A stretch of 64,000 nucleotides of DNA from Pseudeuparius sepicola (lineage: Eukaryota; Arthropoda; Insecta; Coleoptera; Anthribidae). The stretch covers positions 23,274,876 through 23,338,875 of the forward strand of contig OY987305.1 in assembly GCA_963920635.1 (NCBI GenBank), in the 5' to 3' direction. Both the position numbers and the translations under genes were made by a program. The notes beneath the pieces are model-generated. The model saw only the letters and a list, made by a program, of their open reading frames with translations, was not told where the DNA came from and did no database searches. Positions 48,855-59,226 of this stretch are shown piece by piece; position 1 is the stretch's first letter; the number at the start of each line of letters is the position of its first letter.

Positions 48855-49810
48855 AGTGCTCCAAAATGCAAGAGAAGATGGAAACCGACGAACATCATGG
48901 CTGCAGCGATCTCCGCAGTGAGTGACGACATAGTCGAAGTTTGTGAACAGGCTTTTCGCTTGCTAACAAGCGGTATGGACATGACGACGCAAGAGCACTG
49001 GCTGAAGCTAATCAGCAGAAATATTAGACTGGTTGACCCCGTAGATAAGCATTGATATCGCACTAGTGCGTGTCCCCATTTCACGCAAGTTTTGAACCTG
49101 GATGGGTTGACTTTCGAATGACTTCCTAAAATCGATAAGTTCGAAAAGTTAAACGAAATATCCGTAAACGTGTACGCCCTAGAGTTAATATGTGAAGATT
49201 CGCGTATATTTCATACTGGTCAGGTACGGTTAACTAAAAATAAGATGGATCGACGCGTCGTTCAGGATCAATATTTCCCGAATATGAACGATTACTAGTC
49301 GCCTCCCGCGAGAGACGTCGCAATGACAGATATAAAATATCATTTCTGTTGGATTAAAAATTTATCGCGTCGAATTTCCAGGCATACGAATAAACACAAT
49401 GGCAAAATGTTCATATGTGACAGATGTCTGAATTATTTTCAAACTAAAAGAAAATTAGACGACCGGGCGGTTTACTGCCGAGAACGGAATAATTACCAGG
49501 TAACGTTTGCCCAAAGAAAAATGTAACCACTTTAAAAACTACGTACATAAGGAACGTACTCCTATCGTCGTGTACTCGGATTTCGAGTCCACACTAAAAC
49601 CTTATCACGACTCCGAGCCGATGGAACAGATTTCCAAGTATCGGAAACAGGAGGCCTTCAGCGCTGGCTTATATTTTAAATGCTCCTACGACGACTTTCT
49701 ACAGAAGCTATCGACAGCCGGATTGCATGTCTTCGTTTGCGGATCAGATGGAGGAAATCGCGAAATTCGTCGAGTCGAAACCTACAAACGTTGAACCAAT
49801 GAAGGAAAAT
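48855..49810 (+). pseudogene. polB: Polinton protein-primed DNA polymerase B, N-terminal part
   Basis: One frame from about 48860 reads RRWKPTNIMAAAISAVSDDI, later VLNLDGLTF, KIDKFEKLNEISVNVYALEL, HFCWIKNLSRRIS and a CDRCLNYF zinc-finger-like word. This is the N-terminal region of Maverick/Polinton PolB. A shift near 49510 leads to the exonuclease motif I, VVYSDFES (about 49570-49593), and another near 49727 to QMEEIAKFVESKPTNVEPM, after which BEL sequence begins. In-frame stops lie at about 49053, 49119 and 49287. Polymerase motifs are absent. It belongs to the old Polinton remnant, not to the young provirus. Confidence 0.8.
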
Positions 49811-49819
49811 AGAAGTTTG

Positions 49820-50290
49820 AAAAATTACTCGGCGAATTCTCATATTTGTGGGATGTCACAGGATGTTCAACATTGGCTGACCATATCGAAACATCGCGAA
49901 GTTAAGACCACTAAAGCTTACGTGTGTCTGTTTGTCTGTCTATCAACAAAGACTTTACATCTAGTATTAGCAAGCCAGCTAACTGATGACTCTGTAGTCA
50001 CTTATACAGCGACCAGGAACAAATTTTATAAGCGCCAATAAAAAACTTCTTTCATTTGAGCCAACACACCCGATTAAATGGCATTTTATCCCTCCAGGAA
50101 GTCCGCACTTTGGTGGATTGTGGGAAGCAGGGATCAAATCCGTAAAAGGTCATTTAGCGCATGCTGTCGGTAAGAAAATTCTTACTTATGAAGAATTTTC
50201 TACTGTTATATGTCAAATAGAAGCTGTTTTGAACTCATGACTATTCACCCCTCTTAGTTCGGATCCTAATGATTTATCAGTTTTAACTAA
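49820..50290 (+). pseudogene. BEL/Pao integrase fragment (opposite orientation to the first)
   Basis: KTTKAYVCLFVCLSTKTLHL is the start of the BEL integrase core. After an internal deletion near 50015, [19 protein letters not shown] (Glu region) and [20 protein letters not shown] follow. It is inserted into the PolB remnant. The 50404-50500 sequence with two GAGTGACA/GGAGCGTCA-like words may be its LTR. Confidence 0.75.
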
Positions 50291-51240
50291 TTTTACGAAT
50301 ATTATTAACATTTACTTTGTCATACACAAACATTTTAGTAGTATCAAATACCATTATTAATCTCATACAGTTTATATACTAAGGTTCACCCAGAAACAAC
50401 GTCATTTGTTGTTCCAATTTCAGTTACTCCACAACGGAGTGACAGCTTGTAACTTGTCACTCGTTCTTACAATTTGACACCCTCCACACGGGAGCGTCAA
50501 TCGTTATTGTAATCTACTTGCAACAATATATTCTCGTATATTGTCTTCGAAGCTGCTCTTTATTTGCCATTCGCGTAACCAGTTCCCCACTTCGCAAGAA
50601 TTGTGGCATCTGGAGAAGACAGCCAACCTAGGAGAAATATCAGCAGAAGACAACATCCTGGAGGACATACACGTGGCCAGTAATAAAATTGCAACAATTC
50701 ACCTATCCTGAACCCCCAAGCGCGCGGCTTTATAGGACAATAGAAATCAGAACACAAACGCCACTATAAGTAGTAAGTATTTTCTTTGTATTGTTGGGTT
50801 TCGCTGATTTCTATATTTCCAAACTTCGTAAGCCTTATTCTCTTTTTACAAAAATCTACACCCATTTAGTTCTACCACAAATAGCCATCAAACCATCAAC
50901 CTGCTCATTAAAAAACATTGGTTCTTCGATCCGAATTTACTCCTATTCTATTTTTGAAGTTTAAGTTTCTATTTAACAAACGTATCTACTGTACCAGTTA
51001 ATCACGGTATTAGATTTATTAACCAATAAATCATTTAATTACTACCGCTCGATTTAATGTCAACACATACATTTAGAAACGGTTCTCTTTCTTTTTATAT
51101 TTAGTTCTACCACAAGTAGCTATCAAATCAACCTACTCGTTAAAGATCACGTGGTTTTGAACGAGATTTTGGCTAGGTAGATAGAGGAAGACATATTATG
51201 GAGCAGAAGAGAAAACTTTGTACAGTACTTAGAACAGCTG
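50291..51240. repeat. LTR-like DNA and 235-bp-spaced direct repeat
   Basis: ATTTAGTTCTACCACAA starts both 50864-50912 and 51099-51145, which then share TAGCYATCAAA and CAACCTRCTC. The rest is unassigned and probably part of the BEL LTR and its target. Confidence 0.5.
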
Positions 51241-51242
51241 TT

Positions 51243-51437
51243 TCAAGAGCAACCAATGACTAGTACGAATTTAAAGTTTCCTCTGCGGCTGGCGTACTGA
51301 TCCAGCTGCCCTAGATCGGCTCGCCAAAGATCATCCAAACCTTTAGTAATAGTTCTACGCCTAGGGTAAGTTTTTCGTATCGGTTTATGTAATTCCCTAA
51401 TCAGTTGAATGCTTTCCACGGTATACTTGGAGTTCAT
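51243..51437 (-). pseudogene. Polinton integrase N-terminus (old copy)
   Basis: ELHKPIRKTYPRRRTITKGL then DDLWRADLGQLDQYASR corresponds to the start of the catalytic core (first Asp in RADL). This is the same segment as the young integrase at 55674. The frame breaks after FKFVLVIG, so the rest of the core and the chromodomain are absent. Confidence 0.75.
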
Positions 51438-51456
51438 ATCGAAAATTGCTGACTAA

Positions 51457-52330
51457 GTTATCTGATAACTTTAGCTGCTGTCAGTTCATTTAGAATGGCT
51501 ACGATTTCGTTGTCCCGAGACGTGTTCCCGGCGTTTTTGATTGCCATCAGGAATCGCAATCTGTCAACTAATTCGTTGCCGTTATCCCAAAATATGTACT
51601 CCACCAGTTTTTCGCTATAAGTGCATACTTTTACCGCTCACCCCTTCTTGTAAACGCGTTCTGCTCGTAGATTCTTCGGGTTTTATCAGTGGTCTAATAA
51701 TATGCACGTACTTGAATCGACTATTAATTTACCAGCGCTGTTCAGATGTTCTGATGTTTGAATCAGATCGTTACGATTGGAAAAGTCCTTTGGTATCTTT
51801 ATATCTTCTGTCACCCACGACTATCTCCGCCGTTTTCTGTCGAAATCTAAAGCTTCTTTATTTTGAATCGATTTCGCCATACTTGGGCCTATCAATTTGG
51901 GGCCAATTTGGCGCATTAAATTTTTTAATGTTCGATCGATCTATTGGCGGATATGCTTTTAAGTAGTCTTTAAGAACGGTAGGAGAATACTGAGATGCGT
52001 CTTCGAAAATATCTTTTTTATTCTCGTCGGGTGGAAATATTCGGGTAAAATCTGTTTTTTGTTTCTATATTTTTCTCTGGAAATCTGCTTTTACCTTTTA
52101 GATGCGATGTTGCAATGTTTCCACCTTTTTCTATACTCTTGTATCGCTGCTTTCTCCATTTCAACTTAATTTTTGATTTCATTGGTTCGATCATTGGTTC
52201 GATCTCTAGAATGTCTTTTTTATTTGCAACGTCACCGTCACCGTCACGTCACCGATTTGAACATTTTTTCACAGCCTCATTTTGAATTTTCCTAAGTTTA
52301 AAGCCGTGTGTTTTTTCTAATCGCTCGTGC
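51457..52330 (-). pseudogene. Old-copy homologue of the 351-residue Polinton protein
   Basis: The 3' end reads EYIFWDNGNELVDRLRFLMA and NEIVAILNELTAAKVIR, aligning with the end of the intact gene at 56134-57189. Upstream coding is scattered over frames with many stops. Its place between integrase and ATPase is the same as in the young provirus, except that the 135-residue gene is missing here. Confidence 0.65.
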
Positions 52331-52459
52331 ATGTTCACAGCTTTTCTTTGCGCGGTGCGCTTTTTGAATCTGGTCCTCTGACGTCAGCGGCATGTTGACC
52401 ACTAACGTCAGAGAAGTACTCACAGCCTTATATATTTATCGAAACCTTTCCTATGCCGT

Positions 52460-53150
52460 CCGTTTCTCAGGCTAAAATCCTTTACGATGACCAGAGTGCC
52501 ATAGCTGTCGTTCCAACATTGACAGGACAATTTTTGAAATCTTCGTACGTGACGTCTAGCGACACTTGTTCCTCGTAAACGTGATTCAGATTTTCGTCGT
52601 CACGACCAACGTTACAATTATCGCGTTCTATATAGTTTCTTCGCAATTTTCGAATACGTTTGGCTTAGATAAGCAACGTCCACCGCCTTGTGTCGCCCCC
52701 TAGAATAAAATTCGCTGATTTTATTCTATCTATCAAATACGAATATTTTTTGTCAGAGCATCCGACGGATCGATGACGTCATCGTTTATCGTATTCGGAA
52801 AGAAGTCGATGCAACCGACTTTTTTACTAAATCTTGCAGTAATTGATATTTCGGTTGGTACAACGATTTGCTATACAACTAGATATATTAAAATTCCAAA
52901 CCGTTTTCGCTGACTAAAGAGTGCGTTTGTTTTACCACACCCGCTAGGTCCACACAAGATTGCCCTAAACGAATCTGATAGTAAGGTACAGTGTTTTGAT
53001 TTTACCGTGCACCATTTTATGACATCTACATTTTCGATAGAGAGACAAACTTGCTGTTGCTGAACTTGTATGTTGCTGACTGAATAATTCGGCGTGCGAC
53101 TTTTCAATAAAGGTAGGTGATCGACCCCCCCCCCCAAATGAAACAATTTT
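52460..53150 (-). pseudogene. Packaging ATPase (old Polinton copy)
   Basis: SDSFRAILCGPSGCGKTNAL holds an intact Walker A (about 52920-52955). Beyond it YQPKYQLLQDLVKKS, a GGRHKAVDVAYLSQTYSKIA block and DSYGTLVIVKDFSLRNG appear in different frames, matching the order in the intact ATPase at 57237-57923. Frameshifts and a deletion around the Walker B region kill it. Confidence 0.75.
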
Positions 53151-53210
53151 ATTTTTTTTGGTGGAAACGTCTGCCATAAATCCCTGTACGTCCACTACGG
53201 CGATCTTCAT
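53151..53210 (-). pseudogene. DVQGF-type protein, N-terminal stub
   Basis: MKIAVVDVQGFMADV matches the start of the protein at 61466 (VVDVQGF). Only about 20 residues remain before the sequence runs into ATPase-like DNA. Confidence 0.55.
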
Positions 53211-53990
53211 TTTAATAAGGACCTTTCTACCTCAACCACCTTATATACGATTTCGATATTCACAATCTACGTTGGGTTCGAGAGGAGGAAATGTATAAAA
53301 AAAACAACGATTATACTTTATTATTTTATTAGGTCAAGTACAATACCTTAAACCTATTTTTTATTAAAAAAGATACTTATGTTAAAACTAGTCATCTACA
53401 TAAGGTCCCCCCTACTTCGCTTAATGGTAAATATTCCATAGTACTATCGTGTATTATAATACAATAGTAGAGTAGGATAGGGGTTTCTAAATCACATTTG
53501 CCCTTGAACTCTAGAGTTCAAACTTTCAAAGTCAAATTCCAAGGTGGTGGCATATAGGTAAACAACGTCTAGACGTCCGGCCCAAGTGACCATGTACCTG
53601 TAGGGTAATTTGCATAATTTATTTGTTATCTGAATTTAGAACCCAATTTAGATACCAGGTAGATTAATTTTTGACATCCCATTAATTTTAATTAAATGCA
53701 ATAACAACTAAAACGTGCATTCCTATACATTTTTGTAATAAACATAGCTCCAGCAATCCACTTTTATTTACATATATGAGAAAGAGAGAGATAGCGATGT
53801 CGGCCTCAAGTGTCCCATAATCTGGGTACATTCCATATGAATCTGATTAATTAATTTAATAAAAATACCTAATGCAATTAGGAGTTCACCCCACCCCACC
53901 ATTAATCCCCACCAACAAAATTGAATTTTTAAATAAAATAATACCGAGCTTCCTCAGTTTTGTATACGATGTGTAACAGTATAGACTAAC
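53211..53990. other. Junction between old and young Polinton copies
   Basis: No ORF. The terminal inverted repeat of the young element should start in or near this stretch, but its partner lies beyond the window, so it cannot be delimited. Confidence 0.4.
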
Positions 53991-54356
53991 ATGTGGATGT
54001 GTTATACGAAATATCCTGCAGTACATGATCTACAAAGTGGTGTTGAAAAGTTAAGACAATTTTTTTCCAATTTAAAATTTGATGCTGAACATGAGGCGAT
54101 ATATGGAGGTGGTAAATTTGTACCAGAAGAAGAGTGTATCGAGCGTGCAGAAAGGTATGTAAGTGCTCTGGAATTGTGTGAACAATTTTTGGAAGATAAG
54201 GATATAAAAAGTTTTGCTTTGGGGCTCAAAAAATTGGATTTGGATAGTAATTTAAAGGAAATAGGAAGATATATATCAATTGAAGACATAGCCAGCGTTT
54301 TGGACATTAACACGCTTATAGATATATTTTATGACAGTGATAGTGATAGTGACTAG
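53991..54356 (+). CDS. Unknown 121-aa helical protein with acidic tail
   Basis: ATG start at 53991. Predicted to be mostly helical (heptad-like Leu in VEKLRQFFSNLKF and ERYVSALELCEQFLE), ending DSDSDSD. No membrane segment or known motif. It is the first open frame left of the integrase and points away from the integrase block, so it probably belongs to the provirus's left end as an accessory gene. I do not recognise a family. AT content and codon use look like the neighbouring provirus genes. Confidence 0.6.
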   Translation: MWMCYTKYPAVHDLQSGVEKLRQFFSNLKFDAEHEAIYGGGKFVPEEECIERAERYVSALELCEQFLEDKDIKSFALGLKKLDLDSNLKEIGRYISIEDIASVLDINTLIDIFYDSDSDSD

Positions 54357-54440
54357 TGTAACAGATACTCTCATTCATTGTATTTTTATGAAATCTACAA
54401 ATTTTCTAGTTTTAAAACTAAGTAGATAATAAAGTGTAAA

Positions 54441-54761
54441 ATGTCTGAATGCGCAAACATTGATTATTCATCAGGAAGAAAGAGAAAATGTTTGGTTAAG
54501 TTCGAAGACAATTACTCACAATTTATAAAAAAATACAAAAGTAGAGAAGCAGCTTATCTTTATGATTTATATCAAGCTCAACCCCAGTTGGATGAGAAAT
54601 ATCAAGCCTTAGAAAAACGCTTTGCAGATTTAGATGAAGAAACCTCTATATTCAATGCAATTATTTTTGAATACAACTATAGAATTTTTAGAGAAAATTT
54701 ATATTATCAAATTACGCACTTAGATATTGGATTATTATTTTATACCTGTAAAATAAAATAA
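54441..54761 (+). CDS. Unknown 106-aa protein
   Basis: ATG at 54441, 82 bp after the preceding stop. It opens with a basic RKRK patch (residues 13-16) and continues as long amphipathic helices (REAAYLYDLYQAQPQL, DEKYQALEKRFADLDEE). No transmembrane segment or Cys/His metal motif. It converges with the integrase gene (stop 54833). Likely a virus accessory gene; function not inferable. Confidence 0.6.
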   Translation: MSECANIDYSSGRKRKCLVKFEDNYSQFIKKYKSREAAYLYDLYQAQPQLDEKYQALEKRFADLDEETSIFNAIIFEYNYRIFRENLYYQITHLDIGLLFYTCKIK

Positions 54762-54832
54762 AATATATGATGTAATAAAAGATTTAGTCTAAAAGAAAAT
54801 TATTTTTATTTTTCATAATAAGTATAATTATA

Positions 54833-55674
54833 TTATGCAAGTTGATTCTTGCCAATCCATGTGTTATTAGTACTATCCATCCCCAACCATTTAACATAGA
54901 GTTTACTTCCTTTTTTTCTTACAATTTTTTCAATTAAATATACATCAGGATATTTCACTTTTTGAAGTTCTTTTTCATAAAATCCTCCTTTTATTTCAAC
55001 ACCTTTTTCATCTTCTAACAAATATGTAGTTGGATTGGTGAGATTTATCCTTTTCACTTTAAATATTTTGACCAGTTTGGTGTATATCCCTTTTTAAAAG
55101 CTTCCCTATGTTTACTGATGCGCACATAGTCACCAGGTGAAAATAATGTTCTGATATTAAAGGTTTTTGGGTAAGTATATACCTCTTTCAATATTGATTT
55201 TTCATTGTTTTTATTAACGCTCTTAGGTTTAAATGATGTTGTTTTATGTTTTGTATTATTATATTTATCGACGATTTCTTGTAATATGGGTATCCATTTA
55301 TAGTTCCCTTGTAAACTAAATTGTTTCCACATTGAATTTTTCAGAGTACGATTAACCCGTTCTACAACACTAGCTTTCATATTCGAAAATGAACTGTAAT
55401 GGTTTATTTGAAATTCCGTCATAAGTTTGCCAAATTCTTTATTTTAAAATTCTTTTCCCATATCAGTTTGAAGATTTTTAGGTGATTTAGAGAATACATT
55501 GATTACAACTAAAATATATCTATTACCTTTATTAAATTTAGAATAAGGAAGCATTTCAACCAAATCAGCTTGCCAAAGATCATTAAGACCTTTAACAATT
55601 ACACGCCTTCTCTGATAATGTACTCGTGCTGGTTTATGAAGTTCTTCAACAACTTGCTTTTTAAGGTCCGACAT
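54833..55674 (-). pseudogene. int: Polinton integrase with chromodomain-like tail
   Basis: The retroviral-type integrase would insert the element into host DNA. ATG at 55674 overlaps the stop of the upstream gene (TAATG). The frame shows EELHKPARVHYQRRR, then GLNDLWQADL (first catalytic Asp), VVINVFSK, LQTDMGKEF (second Asp) and VVERVNRTLKNS (Glu), later FSPGDYVRI, and a chromodomain-like end (YPDVYLIEKIVRKKG, YVKWLG). Three lesions are seen: about 25-30 residues are deleted between VFSK and the second Asp, a TAA at 55444-55446 replaces a Tyr codon, and a frameshift near 55060-55070 separates the tail. Unable to make active integrase. Confidence 0.85.
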
Positions 55675-56081
55675 TATTCTATATCTATTGAACACTTTAT
55701 CAATAATTCACCATAAAAGCTCTTCAAAGGTTTTGTACCCACTGATTGGAATGAAATTTTATCTTTTAGATGTAATTGTGTTCCGACAGGATTTGAAATT
55801 TTCTGATCATTTATTAACAAAATTATGCTGCTGGGAAATTCAGCACTTATAATATTACATTCCTTAAGAGGAAAAATATAGCTCTCCCTCTGATCTTGCA
55901 ACAAAGCGTAGTTTTTAGTGTTTTTGTTAAAATCACCGATAAATGGTAAAACTAAATTATAGTACAATTTAACGTTCTTTATATCTACTACATTGTAAAG
56001 TTTGTTAGAAGATGTTGATGATTCATCCAAAGATTGATATCCTTTTTTAAATATGTGCGCTCCAAATTTATCGATTGTCAT
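55674..56081 (-). CDS. Conserved Polinton protein, 135 aa, unknown role
   Basis: I chose ATG 56081 (MTIDKFGAHIFK); the six codons before it open only with TTG. The protein is rich in beta-prone segments (YNLVLPFIGDFN, SIILLINDQ, KISFQSVG) and resembles the small protein placed next to integrase in insect Polintons that starts MTIDKFG and has a DFPL-like then I..I.FP core. Its TAA overlaps the integrase ATG by one base. A small virion or DNA-associated role is possible but unproven. The frame is intact. This gene is absent from the old copy at 51-53 kb. Confidence 0.65.
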   Translation of the reverse strand: MTIDKFGAHIFKKGYQSLDESSTSSNKLYNVVDIKNVKLYYNLVLPFIGDFNKNTKNYALLQDQRESYIFPLKECNIISAEFPSSIILLINDQKISNPVGTQLHLKDKISFQSVGTKPLKSFYGELLIKCSIDIE

Positions 56082-56133
56082 TATCACTTGAATGTTCAAT
56101 ACATACTAAGAAGATTTAGATTTAACATTACAC

Positions 56134-57189
56134 TTATTGAATAATTTTTGCCTCGCGAAGTTCCTCGACAATAGACATCATTTCATTATGGTGACCAGTA
56201 TGACCAGCGATTTGAGATGCCAGAAGTAATTTTAGTCTTTCGACAATTTCATTGGGATCATTATAATATACATAATCTAGCTTTTTGTTAGATAGACTCA
56301 TCATACCTCCTCCTTTCTTTGATCGTGTAACCGATCTTGTAGTTGGTCGCGGCAGTGAACTAGCAGACATTGATCTCTCTCTGAGCACAGATGGTTCTAC
56401 TAATGTTCGTAATACTTCATTTTTTAAAATATTCTTTTTAACGAGCCACGGTCGCACAATTGTTATATATTTGGAATTCAAAGAGCCCTGTACTTGTTCG
56501 GCAGGATCATTGTTTCGTCTATATGTCGAAGTTTTATCCAAAATATCCATATAATTGTCCAAGTCTGCATTTGTATACCCCAGAGGGTTTTGTTTAAACA
56601 ATAACTCGTAAAGTCCAGGTGTACCTTCATACAATCGTTTCATATCAGGTTGAAGTGTATTTTTCCTAAATATTTGAATATCTTTTCCAACAAAATCAAC
56701 TAAAGCGTTTCCTATCAAAAATTTGCCTGTAGGTATATCATGTTTTATACCATATAGGTAATCATAATCTGTAGAGGTTCCTCGTGTCTGTCCATCAATG
56801 TAGGTTCGTGGAAGAGGATTAAATTCTTCAAGCCATAATTGATAACCAGGTTGTCTCGATAAATCCTCAAAATATTGTTCCAAAAACGACAATCCACCGA
56901 AAGGTAATAATGGTTGTAACCGTTTATCAACCAGTAAAGAGCTTCGTGGAGATGAAGAAGGGATTCCTCTAAAACTTTCCCCCTGTTGTTCAACTTTGGG
57001 TTCAATTTTAGGTCTAATTTTAGGTTCTTGTTTGATATTCGAAAGCAACTTCTCTAAAGGCTGGGTTATTGGTTTATACTCTTCTTCCAAACGCCTCTGA
57101 GTTTGTGACTTATCTGAACGTAAAGAACGATATTTCTGCTTTAAAATTTCACGAGTTTTTACCAAATCTTTTGCTAGTTGTTCATCCAT
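56134..57189 (-). CDS. Conserved Polinton protein, 351 aa, unknown role
   Basis: ATG at 57189. The N-terminal third is a charged coiled-coil-like region (KTREILKQKYRSLRSDKSQT, RRLEEEYKPI). The middle has the conserved block LYEGTPGLYELLF, then NPLGYTNADLDNYMDILDKT and RPWLVKK. The C-terminal block DDPNEIVERLKLLLASQ and HHNEMMSIVEELREAKII is shared with the old copy at 51.5 kb. It sits between ATPase and the small MTIDKFG protein, as in other insect Polintons. I recall such proteins being grouped as a DUF, but no biochemical role is known to me. Frame intact. Confidence 0.75.
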   Translation of the reverse strand: MDEQLAKDLVKTREILKQKYRSLRSDKSQTQRRLEEEYKPITQPLEKLLSNIKQEPKIRPKIEPKVEQQGESFRGIPSSSPRSSLLVDKRLQPLLPFGGLSFLEQYFEDLSRQPGYQLWLEEFNPLPRTYIDGQTRGTSTDYDYLYGIKHDIPTGKFLIGNALVDFVGKDIQIFRKNTLQPDMKRLYEGTPGLYELLFKQNPLGYTNADLDNYMDILDKTSTYRRNNDPAEQVQGSLNSKYITIVRPWLVKKNILKNEVLRTLVEPSVLRERSMSASSLPRPTTRSVTRSKKGGGMMSLSNKKLDYVYYNDPNEIVERLKLLLASQIAGHTGHHNEMMSIVEELREAKIIQ

Positions 57190-57236
57190 CTTCGAAGTGA
57201 TTATAATGTACTGTTTACTACTACAGATTAATGGGA

Positions 57237-57923
57237 TTATATATGAGAAAAAAATTGATCGAAGCCTTTTCTATAGCGCCCATTATTTAATGCACTATCT
57301 TTATCAATCACAATAAATCCATATTCATCGTTCCAACACAAGGAACATAAATCCTTAAACTGATGAAATGTCATATCTACATTAACATGATCATCATATA
57401 TATGTTTTAAATTCGTATTATCTTGTCGAAATATTATTAATAAATTTGCATTATCTCTTATTAGTTGTTTGGGAATTGCAGTATAAGTCTGGCATAAATA
57501 AAAACAATCAGTACATTTATGACGCCCAAAACAAAAGTAATTTCTTATAACGCTTTGACTACAACACACCACATCATCAAATATTATTAGAGAATTTAAT
57601 TTTATATCGTTTGGCGACACTATTTCATCTTCCTTTTCACTTTCAAAGTATCCAATTTTTCTAAGAGGTTTGAAGACTTCACGTAGGTATTGATATTTTG
57701 ACTGATTTAGAGATTTTGAATAAATATATATTTTTTCAAAGCGTAAACCGTGAGGTTCTTCTATTAGACTAATCATAACATTTGTCTTGCCACAACCGGA
57801 GGGTCCGATAATTAAAGCTCGCTTACAATTTCCTGGGAATAAATTTCCGTGTTTCCGGAATGTAGCTATTTCCAAATCATGGTTTTTAACAGGAAGAGAA
57901 AAATTTTGTTTAACGATCTTCAT
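57237..57923 (-). CDS. FtsK/A32-like DNA-packaging ATPase
   Basis: Likely drives genome packaging into the capsid. ATG at 57923 is chosen; the longer frame starts two codons earlier with GTG. Of 228 residues, Walker A is GPSGCGKT at 40-47 and Walker B LIIFDD at 112-117. Between them lies HGLRFEKIYIYSKSLNQSKY, typical of Polinton ATPases. After that come YFCFGRHKCTDCFYLCQTY (sensor-like region), LLIIFRQDNTNLKHIY and ALNNGRYRKGFDQF at the end. The frame is uninterrupted, so this gene is still potentially functional. It is divergent from the PLA2 gene across an 86-bp spacer with TATA-like boxes on both sides. Confidence 0.9.
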   Translation of the reverse strand: MKIVKQNFSLPVKNHDLEIATFRKHGNLFPGNCKRALIIGPSGCGKTNVMISLIEEPHGLRFEKIYIYSKSLNQSKYQYLREVFKPLRKIGYFESEKEDEIVSPNDIKLNSLIIFDDVVCCSQSVIRNYFCFGRHKCTDCFYLCQTYTAIPKQLIRDNANLLIIFRQDNTNLKHIYDDHVNVDMTFHQFKDLCSLCWNDEYGFIVIDKDSALNNGRYRKGFDQFFSHI

Positions 57924-58009
57924 GCTCACACTTTATATACTAATCAAAACACAACCCATGTTTACATATTTAAGCGATTTCATATAAAATATTCATCAGT
58001 TATATAAGT
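57924..58009. promoter_or_regulatory. Divergent promoter between ATPase and PLA2-capsid genes
   Basis: TATATAAAG lies about 10 bp upstream of the ATPase ATG on minus, and TTATATAAGT directly before the PLA2-protein ATG on plus. Similar TTATATAAAGG stands upstream of the BIR gene (about 63975). The near-zero leader lengths suggest either that transcription starts at or past these ATGs or that the words serve as initiator-like signals. Confidence 0.45.
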
Positions 58010-58813
58010 ATGTCCTCCTACGATGGTTTGGTTAGTTCCAAAAGATTATTCGGTAAGAAAGGTTCCGGACTTCTTAATAAATTCATAAATAAGTTGCCGG
58101 TGGAACTACACTTGCCGTCATACAATTTTTGCGGTCCTGGGACCAAACTCAAAAAGAGGTTATTAAGGGGGGATCGCGGTATTAACCCTTTAGACGAAGC
58201 TTGTAAAGAACACGATATAGCATACTCAAAGTTTGAAGATTTAGAAAATCGACATTAAGCAGACAAACTATTAGAACAAAAAGCTATAGAAAGAATTAAA
58301 TCAGGTAAAATAGGAGAGCGGATAGCTGCTGTAGGTGTTGCGGGTGCAATGAAGGTAAAAAGAAAATTAGGAATGGGTTTACGAAATAAAAAGAGGAAAA
58401 CTAAAATAGGAAAAGCTATATCATTTAATGATGCTGTAAAAACAGCAAGAAATGCAATTATTGGAACAAAACATACAGACATTAAAAAAGTTGCAACATC
58501 AGCTTTAACAGCATTAAAGCGAAAACGAATTAAGAAACCTAGAGGACGTATAATAAAATTCCCAACATATCAAGGGGGCTTACTACCCCAAATTCCTCTG
58601 TTCGCGGGTCTGTCAGCATTAGGAGCACTAACTGGAGGAGCGGCTGGAATTGCAAAAGCAGTCAACGATGCAAAAGCAGCAAGGGATACGCTAGAAGAAG
58701 CAAAGAGACATAACAGAGCCATTGAACAATTAAAAGTTGGAAAAGGACTTTATTTAAAACCTTACAAACAAGGTTACGGTCTTTACTTAAAACCATATCA
58801 AAAAAACTGCTAA
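58010..58813 (+). pseudogene. Phospholipase A2-type minor capsid protein
   Basis: Residues 38-44 (YNFCGPG) form the calcium loop and 62-72 (DEACKEHDIAY) the catalytic His-Asp block of the parvovirus-type PLA2 domain, used by virions to breach membranes. Then follow a basic central region (KVKRKLGMGLRNKKRKTK), a hydrophobic Gly/Ala segment (LFAGLSALGALTGGAAGIA) and a C-terminal repeated GLYLKPY word, an architecture found in insect Polintons. One TAA at 58256-58258, just after the PLA2 domain (codon 83), splits the frame; no other lesion is seen. The C-terminus overlaps the protease region. Confidence 0.9.
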
Positions 58814-59190
58814 AAAGACTACCACACCGCCCACTCACCAATATTGATTTGTTAAAATATGTAGAAATAATAAAAATTCCCTATTTTCGAAATGTGTTTA
58901 TGCGTAACCAATTACCGAAAAAAATAAAAAATACGAATCAGGCATTATAAATTTAGATGATGATCGGGGAGACGGTACTCACTGGACATGTTATATAAAA
59001 AAAGGAAAAGATATTAATTATTTCGATAGTTACGGGAATTTGAGACCCCCTCTAGAAGTTATAAAATATTTCTTTAGCGATGGTAATAATAATATAACAA
59101 TACAATTATGACCGATTTCAAAAATATAATTCTAATAATTGCGGACATTTGGTTTTAAAATTTCTTTATAAGAATTCGACACGGTGCTAA
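58807..59190 (+). pseudogene. Adenain-like cysteine protease
   Basis: Processes capsid proteins in related viruses. In frame one: LTNIDLLKYVEIIKIPYFR and VFMRNQLPKK. After a shift near 58932: INLDDDRGDGTHWTCYI (catalytic His) and YFDSYGNLRPPLEVIKYF (Asp). After a second shift near 59108: DRFQ (Gln) and NNCGHLVLKF (nucleophilic Cys). The H-D-Q-C order is complete but spread over three frames. No ATG is evident at the 5' end, which overlaps the PLA2 gene, so the start may also be lost. Confidence 0.8.
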
Positions 59191-59226
59191 GTAAGTTAGA
59201 AAAGAGTTGGTTGTACAAGTAGTATC

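Noticed and set aside
48611..49084. 157-aa hydrophobic minus-strand frame
   Set aside because: Shadow of the PolB remnant on plus; hydrophobicity comes from complement of its codons, and the tail is AT-rich DNA.
58255..58482. Minus-strand frame opposite the PLA2-type protein
   Set aside because: Antisense shadow of the basic region of the capsid protein.
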